A stretch of DNA of 64,000 nucleotides from Psychrilyobacter atlanticus DSM 19335 (GTDB taxonomy: Bacteria; Fusobacteriota; Fusobacteriia; Fusobacteriales; Fusobacteriaceae), in NCBI RefSeq assembly GCF_000426625.1, contig NZ_KE384547.1, positions 418,986 to 482,985 of the forward strand. The letters run 5' to 3'. This document shows positions 26,657 to 35,927 of this stretch, piece after piece. The translations under genes and the position numbers were made by a program. The notes below the pieces were generated by a model, which was not told the origin of the DNA, searched no databases, and saw only the letters and a list, made by a program, of their open reading frames with translations. How positions within the stretch are numbered: position 1 is the first letter of the stretch; each line of letters opens with the position of its first letter.

Positions 26657-28072
26657 TTATTTTTCTTTGAAATTTCCATCTGCATCCCTGTTTAGAATCA
26701 ATTCGTCCAACTCTTCTTTGGTATAATGTACAACCTTAAGATCATAAAATTTATAGAATGATAATCCTATTATACCCCAAACTACTAAAACTACTATAGA
26801 TGGTAAACTAAGGGAACTGTCTAGTCCTGGTACTAATAAAAGGATTAAAAATATTATCCCTGAGATAGAACCAAAAATACTTGGTATAAATGTTTTTCCA
26901 TATTCTTCCTTATATAGTTTATAAGATGAAAGACTTGTATATAGATATCCAATAGACGCTCCTACACTGGAAGTCCCAACTATCCATAACAATACATTTC
27001 TACCAAACCAAGGAGCTATCAAAGATATACCTAAGGTAAATAAAATTGCATTTTTAGGAGTATGATATTTTTTATCCAATACTCCGAAGAATTCTGGTAA
27101 TATCTTTCCTCTAGACATGGCAAATAACAATCTACTGGCTGCCATATAAAATCCATTTATTCCAGCTACTATAGCTGATGTAAGTGCTACTATTAAAAGT
27201 ATTATTCCTATCTTTCCAAAATAATATTCTGTAGTATATCCTGTTGCCCAAGAGATTTGACCATTCATTATTTGCTCACTTGTAACTCCAAAAGAAGTAA
27301 AAAGAATGATTAGTACGTAAACAAGTCCTCCTACTAAGATAGAAATTATAGCCAACTGAGATGCCTCTTTAGCTTCAAAATCTAATTCCTCCGCAACTTG
27401 CGGAATACAATCAAATCCTACAAATAACATTGGAGCAATAGATAGTATCTTTAATATTTTAGATAAACTCACTGTTTCTGAATCTATAAATGACATGGTA
27501 TTTGGATTAGTTATTCCCGCTCTGGCGATAACTAGACTTAAAAATAAAAAGACTATTCCTACCAGTAAAATTACCATTACCTTTTGTAATTGAGAAGCTA
27601 ATTTTATTCCTTTAATATTTAAATAAGCAAATAAGCAAAGGGCAGATAGAGCTACTCCTACTTCTCCTAAGTAAATCTCAGATCCTGCAATACTATAAAG
27701 ATGTCCTACTTCTAAAATTCCCGGCATGGTGAACTTTGCAACGAGAGCTAATGCTGTAGCATTTAATGGAACAATACTTATATATGCCAGGGCTAAAAAC
27801 CAACCACATGCTAAGGCATGCTTCCATCCAAAAGCGTCGTAGGTGAAGGCATATTCTCCACCTGCTACTGGAAATTTATGGAGCAGATAACCGTAATTTT
27901 TTTCAATTCCGATCATTATTAATGCCCCTGTAATTATTGCGATAGTTGAGTTTAAAATTCCTGCTTTTAAGAATAAATCTCCTGGAAGAACAAAAGCTCC
28001 CCATCCAATGATAGCCCCTATGGCTAACGATAATATATCCAATTTGTTAATTTCTTTTTTTAACATAATCAC
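26657..28072 (-). CDS. APC family amino acid permease
   Basis: A 471-residue membrane protein with about 12 hydrophobic segments. It has the amino acid-polyamine-organocation family start 'LSLAIGAIIGWGAFVLPGD' (residues 14-32, the unwound helix 1 that binds substrate), 'AGGEYAFTYDAFGW' in helix 2-3 and 'FVGFDCIPQVAEE' in helix 6. The substrate cannot be read from sequence. It is on its own on the minus strand behind a structured leader with an attenuator (28084-28268), which suggests control by a small molecule or a charged tRNA. AAGGAGTG is the ribosome binding site. Confidence 0.9.
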   Translation of the reverse strand: MIMLKKEINKLDILSLAIGAIIGWGAFVLPGDLFLKAGILNSTIAIITGALIMIGIEKNYGYLLHKFPVAGGEYAFTYDAFGWKHALACGWFLALAYISIVPLNATALALVAKFTMPGILEVGHLYSIAGSEIYLGEVGVALSALCLFAYLNIKGIKLASQLQKVMVILLVGIVFLFLSLVIARAGITNPNTMSFIDSETVSLSKILKILSIAPMLFVGFDCIPQVAEELDFEAKEASQLAIISILVGGLVYVLIILFTSFGVTSEQIMNGQISWATGYTTEYYFGKIGIILLIVALTSAIVAGINGFYMAASRLLFAMSRGKILPEFFGVLDKKYHTPKNAILFTLGISLIAPWFGRNVLLWIVGTSSVGASIGYLYTSLSSYKLYKEEYGKTFIPSIFGSISGIIFLILLLVPGLDSSLSLPSIVVLVVWGIIGLSFYKFYDLKVVHYTKEELDELILNRDADGNFKEK

Positions 28073-28083
28073 TCCTTAAAAAA

Positions 28084-28134
28084 TAAAAAAACACCCCAAC
28101 TACACCACCATAAAGGTAGCAGAGTTAGAGTGTT
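28084..28134 (-). terminator. Attenuator in the permease leader
   Basis: On the minus strand a 20-base arm (28115-28134) pairs with 28090-28109 around a 5-base loop, with several G-U pairs and two mismatches, then a long U tract that ends at the ribosome binding site of the permease. A terminator directly in front of the start codon must be conditional. Confidence 0.8.
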
Positions 28135-28268
28135 TAAGTTTCGTCATATAGACTCACAATATGCCACATAAGTAGCATAACTCATTGCCTCAATCGAGAC
28201 CCTAAGTAAACCCCAGTTCTACAAATATTTTTCAAATTAAATTTTCCTTTTGTTCAATTAGTTCGTAT
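28132..28268 (-). promoter_or_regulatory. Structured leader RNA (candidate riboswitch)
   Basis: Between a likely transcription start near 28268 and the attenuator, the minus-strand RNA can form hairpins at 28187-28200 (GUCUC/GAGGC), 28161-28178 (7 bp, capped UUAU, extended by CAAU/AUUG) and 28143-28153, closed by a short GUUUA/UAAAC pairing (28207-28211 with 28132-28136). That closing arm overlaps the attenuator arm, as in a riboswitch. I find no T-box GGUGGNACCGCG motif and no match to the lysine, glycine or SAM cores that I know. Confidence 0.55.
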
Positions 28269-28273
28269 CTACA

Positions 28274-28302
28274 CTATTATAAAACATTGTAAATCTCGCC
28301 AA
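28274..28302 (-). promoter_or_regulatory. Possible promoter of the permease leader
   Basis: On the minus strand TTGGCG (28297-28302) precedes TATAAT (28276-28281) with a short 15-base gap, or TAATAG (28274-28279) with 17. Confidence 0.45.
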
Positions 28303-28724
28303 TTAAGTAATCATTTAATTTACTTCACATTGTATTCTTTTTCCTATTTTAACACATTATATGTATAAAATCAAAATTATCTCTAATTTCGACCGAATTA
28401 AACACCAATAGTGTGTTTTTATTGGACTATAAATTTATGCTAAATAAGAAATATTGTCAGAATTTTTTAGTATTAAGAAAAAGAATGGGGAGCTGATAAT
28501 CGATAATTAATGTGAGTAGGAGTATGTATAATATTTTCTATACTTCTTTTTTATATGGGGAGATTGGTGTATAATTTTAGAGTATAACAAAACAAATGAT
28601 ACAGATTTTTTAGATGAAAAACCTTAGTCACGAATGACACAAATTAATACAAAGGAAAATCCATTTTTTATCTCTGTTCTTTCTTTGAAAATTTTAACAA
28701 TGGATTTTAAAATAAGTGTAATTT
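28303..28724. other. Intergenic region upstream of the addB-like gene
   Basis: No gene is seen in this A+T-rich stretch. A terminator-like hairpin with T tract lies at 28518-28552 (AGGAGTAT/ATACTTCT) without any gene in front of it. A weaker one lies at 28400-28420. A perfect 10-base inverted repeat (28656-28665 with 28699-28708, AAAATCCATT/AATGGATTTT) precedes the addB-like gene and may be part of its leader. Confidence 0.5.
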
Positions 28725-28760
28725 ATGACAAAAATAAAATCTCAAAAGGAGAATGAAAAG

Positions 28761-31445
28761 ATGAATATAGAATACTGCTCCTACACCGAGGAGATAATAG
28801 AAAATATAGAATCAGGGAAGGTCCATATTTTTCCTAAGTCGGTAGATAAAAGTTTAGCGAAGGAAAGATACATGGAAAATCTCGAAAAAAATAAAAATGG
28901 TAAAGGTCCTAATATATTTTTGAAACAGCCAAAATTTATGGGGTTAGGGGAGTTTAAAACTAACTTATTTTTAAGTGATGAAATGGTATTAAGGGAAGAG
29001 AAACAGGTGATAGCCTTTTATAGATCATTGAGTGAAAAAAACAGAAAAGAATTAGGGGTAGAGAGTTATTACGATGTAATCGATATTGCTGCTAATTTTT
29101 TGAATTTTTTTAAACTGCTAAAGGAGTATAGGTTAACAGAAATTAAAGATCTCAGAAAATGGCAGAGGAAAATATATGATACATTCTTGGATATTGAAAA
29201 AAATTATATAAAATTTTTGTCGGATAAAAATTATACTGATCCTACTTTTATAATAAAGGATGAAAATTATAATCCTAAAAGTCTAGATGGATATAGGGAT
29301 ATAATTATCTACAATAAGATACATTTTACTCCGTTAGAGGAGTGGATAGTTAAAAAATTAGAGGCAGATGGGTTTACAATAACTCTGAAATTACAGATGA
29401 ATAAAGAGGATTTCTGTGAGGAAACTTTGTCGATAAAGGATGTAAATATAGGCGAGGAAGTATCTAAAATAACTAAAAAAATAGAGGTTTATACTGTAGA
29501 TGATGAATTTACAGAACTATTAAAAGTATTGGATGTACAAAAGAAAATTAGAGATACTGATGATAAAAACAGAGGTGTCAAAATTTTTGATGCAAACAAT
29601 GATAACTATAAATATAATAGTTTTTTTAATGAAACTAGGTATATATCGGACCTTCCGATCTTTTCCCTTTTGGAGGGACTGCATAAATTGTTATCTACTC
29701 TAGAGGAGATAGATGGTGAATTGGCATTGGAACTGCACACTGTTGTAGACATAATCAAAGGCGATGAGATCTTTAAATACTATAAGATCGAATCTGAAGA
29801 TTTCGATAACTTCAAGGTATTGGTAAATGAAGGTTATAAATATTTAACAAAATATGTCATAGCAGAAAGGTTGGGAGAAGAAAACTTTATCTACAGGATA
29901 TTTGAAGATATAGAGCAGATGAGAACTTATGAAAACTTAAAAAAATGGACTGAAAAACTTACTTTTTCTACTGAGCAGTTAGAGAAAATATTGGATGGAA
30001 GTGAAAATGTCGGGAAATATTTTGAGGCTCTCAGTGAGATAGAGGTTATAGAAGACCTGGATGTAGTAGATGGTTGGAAAAACTTTTTTGGATATGGAAA
30101 AACGGCAGAGGGATTGTTAAAATTGATATTAAAGTATTTAGAATTTAAGGAAATATCAGGTGAGTTTGATCCAATATCAAGAAAAGAAGGCCTTGAAGAG
30201 ATAAAGACCACAAAGAATAAAAACCTTTTATTGATGAATATTTCAGATAGTTTTATACCAAAAAATAAGCAGAATACATTTTTATTTACAGAACAGCAGA
30301 AAAAAAACTTAGGTATAAAAGGTATAGATGAGATTAGATTAGAGGAAAAGTATAATCTGTTTAGAGCTGTGATGACTAGTGAAAGCACGACTATATTAGC
30401 TATAAAAAATATGGGGTCTGATAGTTCTCTTTCACCATTTGTAGAGGAACTTCTAGGACAATTTAAAGTGAAGTCTAAACACCTGAAGCAACCTCTAGAA
30501 AACTACTTAGAATTAATAAAACCTAATTCTAAAATGAAAAATATAGAAGATGGTAAAGGAATGTTTGAGGGAAGAAAACCAAGCGAGATGAAATTTGAGA
30601 TAGAAGAGTTGAAAGATCCTTTTGGGGTAACGGCATATATGTGCGATGAGTTATTCAATTGTAAATATAAAATGTACCTCAGATATTTAGTGAAGTTGAC
30701 CAGAGAGGAACTTGAGGTGGAAAGGGATCTTACACGTCGGGAATATGGAAACCTTGCACATGAACTATTTGAGGCAGTATTGAAAAAAATAGAATTGACC
30801 AGAGATTATTCCTTACTAGAGGAAGGCGGGATAGAAATAGGGATAGTTATGGGAGTTTTAGAAGAGTTAGTAGGCAGTAGAAGATTGAAATTACCGAGGT
30901 TAAATGAAAGGTACTACAAGGAGATTATCTATAAAAATTTAGCTGACAGTGTGGGAGAATTTTTTAGAAAGATATCAAAGGAATTACGTGGAGAAAAGAT
31001 AAAAAGGCTTCTAATAGAGGAACTTTTAAAGCATGATATAAATAATAAAACTATTGATATCAAAGGTAGAGCAAAGGCAGATCTCATAATTAAAACTGAG
31101 AGAAAAGATTATATTGTTGACTTTAAAACTGGAAACCTAAATGAAAGGCAGCTTGATTTTTATAGTATTTTATATGCAGGAGAGGCAGACCTGACAGAAA
31201 AATATATATTTAATGTAGATAAGGGGAATTTGGAAAAAAGTAAAAAAATAAAATTAGTAAAGGATGAGTCTGGTAGAAATAAGATAGATCCTGAGGGAAA
31301 GGAAAGGAAACTGGGTGTTTTGGAAATAGAATTGAAAGAACTTTTGAACTCAGGAGTTTTTGAAAGAAATAAAACAAGTAAGTGTGACAGATGTGAGTAT
31401 CTAGATATCTGTAAGGTTGGTGAATTAGATGAAATCAAGGGATAA
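28761..31445 (+). CDS. AddB-like PD-(D/E)XK nuclease family protein
   Basis: An 894-residue protein that, with the next gene, would form an AddAB-type helicase-nuclease for double-strand break repair. The C-terminal nuclease shows 'GNLAHELFE' (His motif), 'ADLIIKTERKDYIVDFKTG' (acidic and Asp-x-Lys residues) and four cysteines placed as in AddB: one in 'LFNCKYKMYLRY' and three in 'CDRCEYLDIC', which hold a [4Fe-4S] cluster. The N-terminus has no Walker A motif, as in RexB-like forms. ATG 28761 follows GGAG by 9 bases; the frame is open back to 28725. It overlaps the helicase gene by 17 bases. Confidence 0.85.
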   Translation: MNIEYCSYTEEIIENIESGKVHIFPKSVDKSLAKERYMENLEKNKNGKGPNIFLKQPKFMGLGEFKTNLFLSDEMVLREEKQVIAFYRSLSEKNRKELGVESYYDVIDIAANFLNFFKLLKEYRLTEIKDLRKWQRKIYDTFLDIEKNYIKFLSDKNYTDPTFIIKDENYNPKSLDGYRDIIIYNKIHFTPLEEWIVKKLEADGFTITLKLQMNKEDFCEETLSIKDVNIGEEVSKITKKIEVYTVDDEFTELLKVLDVQKKIRDTDDKNRGVKIFDANNDNYKYNSFFNETRYISDLPIFSLLEGLHKLLSTLEEIDGELALELHTVVDIIKGDEIFKYYKIESEDFDNFKVLVNEGYKYLTKYVIAERLGEENFIYRIFEDIEQMRTYENLKKWTEKLTFSTEQLEKILDGSENVGKYFEALSEIEVIEDLDVVDGWKNFFGYGKTAEGLLKLILKYLEFKEISGEFDPISRKEGLEEIKTTKNKNLLLMNISDSFIPKNKQNTFLFTEQQKKNLGIKGIDEIRLEEKYNLFRAVMTSESTTILAIKNMGSDSSLSPFVEELLGQFKVKSKHLKQPLENYLELIKPNSKMKNIEDGKGMFEGRKPSEMKFEIEELKDPFGVTAYMCDELFNCKYKMYLRYLVKLTREELEVERDLTRREYGNLAHELFEAVLKKIELTRDYSLLEEGGIEIGIVMGVLEELVGSRRLKLPRLNERYYKEIIYKNLADSVGEFFRKISKELRGEKIKRLLIEELLKHDINNKTIDIKGRAKADLIIKTERKDYIVDFKTGNLNERQLDFYSILYAGEADLTEKYIFNVDKGNLEKSKKIKLVKDESGRNKIDPEGKERKLGVLEIELKELLNSGVFERNKTSKCDRCEYLDICKVGELDEIKG

Positions 31446-34400
31446 TAAAAATAAAAAAGTGGTGAAAGCCAGTGCAGGAACAGGGAAAACTTACAGACTT
31501 GCTATAGAATATATATCTAGAATATTATTAGGTGAGGATTACAATGAGATATTATTTATGACTTTTACTCGTGCAGCTACAGCAGAACTAAAAGTTAGAA
31601 TTTTTGAGTTTTTAGATGATTTAAGCAAGGGAAATAAAGAATTAGAAGAAAATATTAAAACATTATATCCGGAAATTGAGATAGATACAGGTAGGATAAA
31701 AAAAGTGAAAACCGAACTTTTGTTAAATAAAGATAAGATAAGGATCTACACAATAGATTCTTTTATTGCTCAGATCTTTAAAAAAGCTATTGGACCGTCA
31801 CTCAATATCTATACTTATTCTATGAGTAATACTGTTGAAGCTGAGGAGATATATGGTGAGGTATTTAGTCGTATTATAAAAGGAGAAGAGTTTTATAAGG
31901 TTAAGAAATTTTTAGAAAAAACGGCAGATAGAGAGGTGGAAAAATATATCGACCTCATAAAAAAAATATCTGAGGAGAGATGGAAGTTTGCTCTGATAGG
32001 TGAAAAAGAAATAAGTGATGATACAGAGAGCATAAAAGCGGAATTGTATAGAAATATAGTGAGAACTTTTGAATTGGTTGATGAACTGGTGACGGATCAT
32101 GGGAAGGTCTATGAAAAGGTTTTGGCCAAAGCGGGAAAGATCATAGAGGAAGAATTTCACGGTGTTATAGATGATAAGGAAAAATTAGTTACCCTTATAT
32201 TGGAGAAAAGAAAAGAATTTTTAGAAAATAAAATTATCAATGGGACTCAAATGGGAGGGAAAGCCAGGGAACATATAAAAGCCCAGGTTTTGGAAGTTCA
32301 AAATGAGATCCACAGGTTACTTGAAAGGATAATTTTTATTGAAGAAGTAGTGCCCTATGAAAAAGATATATTGGATATAGAGAAGATAACAAGATCTATC
32401 TATGATGATATAAAATTTAGGGAAAAGAAATTTACTTTTTCCGATATAACCAACTATACCAGTGAATATATGATAGAGGAAGATTTAGACCTTGTAAAGG
32501 ATGGGATAATTACAGATAATTTTTATGAGATAATCGGAGGTAAAATTTCAACTTTATTTTTGGATGAAGCACAGGATACCAGTGTATCTCAGTGGAGGAT
32601 AATTGAACCTATAGCTAAGGGATGCGATAATATAATTATTGTAGGAGATGAAAAACAAAGTATCTATTCATGGCGTGGAGGAGATAAGGGGTTATTTCTT
32701 AGTTTTGACAGAATACTAGGAGCGGGGATAGAATCTTTGCCGACAAACTATAGAAGTGAAAAGAAGATAATTGATTTTGTTAACTTATTTTTTGATCATG
32801 TTTCTAAAAATCATCATACTAAAGATGAAGATGACAGATGGGAATACAAGGAAGTTAAGTGTTGTAAAAAAGATGACAAAGGATTTATGGCAGTCATGGT
32901 AGATTCTGAAATTCATTCTGAGATTGCAATAGATATTAAAGAGCGATTTGCAGTGAGGGGGGAAGGTGGAGTACCAGACTATAGAGGAATAGGAATAGTC
33001 GGGAGGAAAAAGAAGGACCTAGGTAAGATAGGGGACAAACTGAAAGAGCTGGGAGTTCCTTATATAATGGAGAACAGTCTTTCTATTGTGCAACACCCCT
33101 GTGTGGAGGAGATACTGCGGTTATTTAACTTTTTTATTCATAATGATTTTATGTCGCTGCTGGAGTTTTTTAGGAAAACAATTGAAGTAGGAGAGGAAGA
33201 TCTTAAATACCTGCTAAATAATAGGGGAGATATACTGGGGTACCTGTTGATTGAAAGTGAAAAAACAGTGGGTGAAGATGTAGAAGAAGTTATTATAAAA
33301 GAAAATTTAAGAATAGAACTAGATAGGATTAAAAAAATAAAAAAACTTTCCTACGAAAAGATGGGAAGGGGGATAGTCGAGGAATTTAATTTTGCAAGAA
33401 TTTATAGTGCAACAAGGGATATAAAAAATATCAACTTTTTCCTGGAACTTATGGAGGAATATGACTATCTATCTGATTTTATGAGTTTTTTAAAGATGAA
33501 TAGTGATTCTAATGGGCTGAAACAAGTAGGGATATCTGAGTTAAATTCTGTAATTTTGATGACAATTCACGGATCTAAGGGGCTGGACTTTCATACAGAA
33601 TATATGTTTTTGTCAGATAAGGGATCAAGCTATAAATTAACTGGGTATTCAGATAAAGGGATGCAACACAAAGTTCAGTTGTTAGCTAAACTAGATGAAA
33701 ATTATGAATATATAGAAGACTATCTATTTACCAATTCAATCTATAATAGTGCCATAAAAAAAACAGATATATATGAGCATAGTGAACAAATATTTTTGGA
33801 TGAGGAGATAAACACCCTCTATGTAGGGATGACTAGACCACGAGCAAATTTATTTTTATGTATCGAGCCAACAAAAACCACTAAGAAGAAAGAGGAAATA
33901 TTTGTACTTAACAACGATCTTATAGTAACTCCTATTGAAAAATATTTTAATGTGTCTAGGAAGGAGTTGTTAGAAGGCGGGACCCAGATGATGGGTAAGT
34001 TTATCCCCTATGAGGAGAAAACAGAGAGTAGTAGCAGGGATGAGATTTTTTGTATAGATCCTAACTTATATATAGATGCTGTAGCTCTAAAAACTAAGGA
34101 AAAGAGAGTGGAAAAAAAAGAAGAAGAGGATGGAAAAACTAAAAAAAATAAGGGTTCTATAGAGCATAGTGTAGAAAAAGAGCTGAAAAGAAAATCTGGT
34201 CTGGCTATCCATTATTATTTAGAAAATATAGAGTATGGTGGAAAAGAAGAGGAAAAAATAGCTAAACAATTGACTCTAAATAAATATAGTAATATGCTGG
34301 GGATAGAAAGAACTCAAAAAATAATAGAGAGAGTTGAAAAATTTATACCTAAAAATCCCAGAGTTTTTGACAAGAGATGGAAGATATTTAAGGAGTTAGA

Positions 34401-34593
34401 TGTACTATATAATGGAAAAAAGAAAATAATAGATAGATTAAATGTAGATGAAAAAACGAAAGAGATAATTATCTACGATTATAAATCTGGAGAAACTATG
34501 AAGCAGAGTCAATTAGATGAATATGAAGAGATAATTAGGGAAAAGGTAGGAGTGGAATATAGTATAAAGAGTGAATTTTTAAAATTAGATTAA
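31429..34593 (+). CDS. addA: UvrD/AddA-like helicase-nuclease
   Basis: A 1054-residue superfamily 1 helicase. Motif I is 'ASAGTGKT' at 14-21, motif Ia 'FMTFTRAAT', motif II 'LFLDEAQDTS', motif III 'IIVGDEKQSIYSWRGG', motif V 'MTIHGSKGLDF' and motif VI 'YVGMTRPRANL'. The C-terminal nuclease has His in 'LAIHYYLE', Asp in 'KELDVLYNGKKKIIDRL' and 'YDYKSGE', so it looks active. Together with the AddB-like protein it should process DNA ends for recombination. RecB is the alternative name, but no recC or recD gene is near. Confidence 0.88.
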   Translation: MKSRDNKNKKVVKASAGTGKTYRLAIEYISRILLGEDYNEILFMTFTRAATAELKVRIFEFLDDLSKGNKELEENIKTLYPEIEIDTGRIKKVKTELLLNKDKIRIYTIDSFIAQIFKKAIGPSLNIYTYSMSNTVEAEEIYGEVFSRIIKGEEFYKVKKFLEKTADREVEKYIDLIKKISEERWKFALIGEKEISDDTESIKAELYRNIVRTFELVDELVTDHGKVYEKVLAKAGKIIEEEFHGVIDDKEKLVTLILEKRKEFLENKIINGTQMGGKAREHIKAQVLEVQNEIHRLLERIIFIEEVVPYEKDILDIEKITRSIYDDIKFREKKFTFSDITNYTSEYMIEEDLDLVKDGIITDNFYEIIGGKISTLFLDEAQDTSVSQWRIIEPIAKGCDNIIIVGDEKQSIYSWRGGDKGLFLSFDRILGAGIESLPTNYRSEKKIIDFVNLFFDHVSKNHHTKDEDDRWEYKEVKCCKKDDKGFMAVMVDSEIHSEIAIDIKERFAVRGEGGVPDYRGIGIVGRKKKDLGKIGDKLKELGVPYIMENSLSIVQHPCVEEILRLFNFFIHNDFMSLLEFFRKTIEVGEEDLKYLLNNRGDILGYLLIESEKTVGEDVEEVIIKENLRIELDRIKKIKKLSYEKMGRGIVEEFNFARIYSATRDIKNINFFLELMEEYDYLSDFMSFLKMNSDSNGLKQVGISELNSVILMTIHGSKGLDFHTEYMFLSDKGSSYKLTGYSDKGMQHKVQLLAKLDENYEYIEDYLFTNSIYNSAIKKTDIYEHSEQIFLDEEINTLYVGMTRPRANLFLCIEPTKTTKKKEEIFVLNNDLIVTPIEKYFNVSRKELLEGGTQMMGKFIPYEEKTESSSRDEIFCIDPNLYIDAVALKTKEKRVEKKEEEDGKTKKNKGSIEHSVEKELKRKSGLAIHYYLENIEYGGKEEEKIAKQLTLNKYSNMLGIERTQKIIERVEKFIPKNPRVFDKRWKIFKELDVLYNGKKKIIDRLNVDEKTKEIIIYDYKSGETMKQSQLDEYEEIIREKVGVEYSIKSEFLKLD

Positions 34594-34610
34594 ATAATAT
34601 AGAAAAAAGG

Positions 34611-34639
34611 TTGACTTTATATAACTTTTAAGATACTAT
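34611..34639 (+). promoter_or_regulatory. Promoter of the cold shock gene
   Basis: TTGACT (34611-34616), 17-base spacer, TACTAT (34634-34639). The transcript would have a leader of about 75 bases before the start codon, as is common for cold shock genes. Confidence 0.75.
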
Positions 34640-34720
34640 ATATATAGTAACAGGGGGCTGACAGATTTCAATTGGAAATTAGTTAGATTCGCTGTATCAA
34701 AATTTACGGAGGTAACACAC

Positions 34721-34921
34721 ATGTTAAAAGGAACAGTTAAATGGTTTAACGATGATAAAGGATTTGGATTTATTTCTGCTGAAGATGGAAATGACTACTT
34801 TGCACATTTCTCTCAAATCAACAAAGAAGGATTCAAAACTTTAAAAGAAGGCGAAGAAGTAACTTTCGAAATCACTGAAGGTGCTAAAGGTCCTCAAGCT
34901 TCAAACATCGAAACTGTATAA
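34721..34921 (+). CDS. Cold shock protein (CspA family)
   Basis: A 66-residue single cold shock domain. RNP1 is 'KGFGFI' near residues 14-19 and RNP2 is 'DYFAHF' near 26-31, both with the aromatic residues that stack on single-stranded nucleic acid. It acts as an RNA chaperone. The codon choice (GAA, AAA, TTC, AAC) suggests high expression. It has its own promoter and terminator. Confidence 0.97.
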   Translation: MLKGTVKWFNDDKGFGFISAEDGNDYFAHFSQINKEGFKTLKEGEEVTFEITEGAKGPQASNIETV

Positions 34922-34943
34922 TTATATATATTTGAAATGTTTA

Positions 34944-34970
34944 AAAGTGGTAGATTTTCTACCACTTTTT
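34944..34970 (+). terminator. Terminator after the cold shock gene
   Basis: 11-bp perfect stem (34944-34954 with 34958-34968) with a TTT loop and a T tract. Confidence 0.9.
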
Positions 34971-34984
34971 TTAGTTTTTGAAAA

Positions 34985-35307
34985 AAATTAAAGGAGAAAT
35001 TTTTATTAGTTTTATTTTCTTTACTAAATCAATAAGGGAATTGAAAAAAAGGGCCAAATATGATAAAATGTTATATTGTTTTAAGTATCGAAAAAAATGG
35101 TTATAAATAGAAAAAAATATTGAAAAAATACCAAAAATATAAGTAATAAATATTCAAGAATTAGTCGCAAAGAAGAGAAGTAGAAAAGTTTTTAAATAAA
35201 ATCTTAATGGTTTTTATTTTTAATTTATAAATTATGGAGTAAGTTTTTAGATACTTTGGTGATGATCTTTACGGTTACTTTATATTGAAAAAAAGTAGGA
35301 GGAAGAG
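34985..35307. other. Intergenic region upstream of DUF445
   Basis: No gene is visible. A candidate promoter (35041-35069) is the only signal I see; the remainder is A-rich sequence. If that promoter is used the DUF445 transcript has a leader of about 230 bases, without obvious hairpins. Confidence 0.45.
35041..35069 (+). promoter_or_regulatory. Possible promoter of the DUF445-ruvB cluster
   Basis: TTGAAA (35041-35046), 17-base spacer, TAAAAT (35064-35069). Confidence 0.5.
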
Positions 35308-35910
35308 ATGTTATTAAAAGCAAGTTTGATGATAGTGATAGGTGCGTTAATTGGATGGATAACAAATTATTTTGCAATTAAGATGTTATTTAGACCGTTG
35401 AAAGAGATAAATGTATTAGGATTTAAAGTTCAAGGACTTATTCCTAAAAGAAAGATGGAAATGGCGGAAAGTATAGCAGATACAATTCAAGAAGAATTGA
35501 TATCTATGAAGGATATAACTGCGAATATTGGGGATATAGAGTTAGGTGAAGAGATTGATCTGATCGTAGACAGAATTGTAGAAGATAAATTAGAAAAAGA
35601 AGTATTGGCAAAAATACCAATGGCTAGTTTATTTATAACAGACAGCATGATATTGAAGATCAAAGGTCATATAAAAGATGCTATCGATGAAAATAAAGAT
35701 GAATTTTTTACAGTGATAATAAAAAAGATGGAAGATAGTGTAGATATGAAAAACATAATTATCGAAAAAATTGAAAACTTTGAGTTGGATGAATTGGAAA
35801 AGATGGTATATAGAATAGCGAATAATGAATTGAAGCATATAGAAGTTATAGGAGCGATCTTAGGAGCTATAATAGGTGGAATACAATTTGCGATCAGTAT
35901 GTATATATAG
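35308..35910 (+). CDS. DUF445 family membrane protein
   Basis: A 200-residue protein with hydrophobic segments at both ends (residues 4-25 and 180-198) and a charged helical middle. The motif 'GALIGWITNYFAIKMLFRPL' near the start and 'GAILGAIIGGIQF' at the end define the DUF445 (YheB-like) family. No biochemical function is known; the two end segments suggest that the middle hangs on one side of the membrane. It precedes ruvB by 17 bases. Confidence 0.85.
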   Translation: MLLKASLMIVIGALIGWITNYFAIKMLFRPLKEINVLGFKVQGLIPKRKMEMAESIADTIQEELISMKDITANIGDIELGEEIDLIVDRIVEDKLEKEVLAKIPMASLFITDSMILKIKGHIKDAIDENKDEFFTVIIKKMEDSVDMKNIIIEKIENFELDELEKMVYRIANNELKHIEVIGAILGAIIGGIQFAISMYI

Positions 35911-35927
35911 ACGAATAGGGGTATTTT

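Noticed and set aside
28084-28268. T-box or lysine riboswitch before the permease
   Set aside because: The T-box antiterminator motif and lysine core motifs that I know are not visible, so I leave the leader unassigned.
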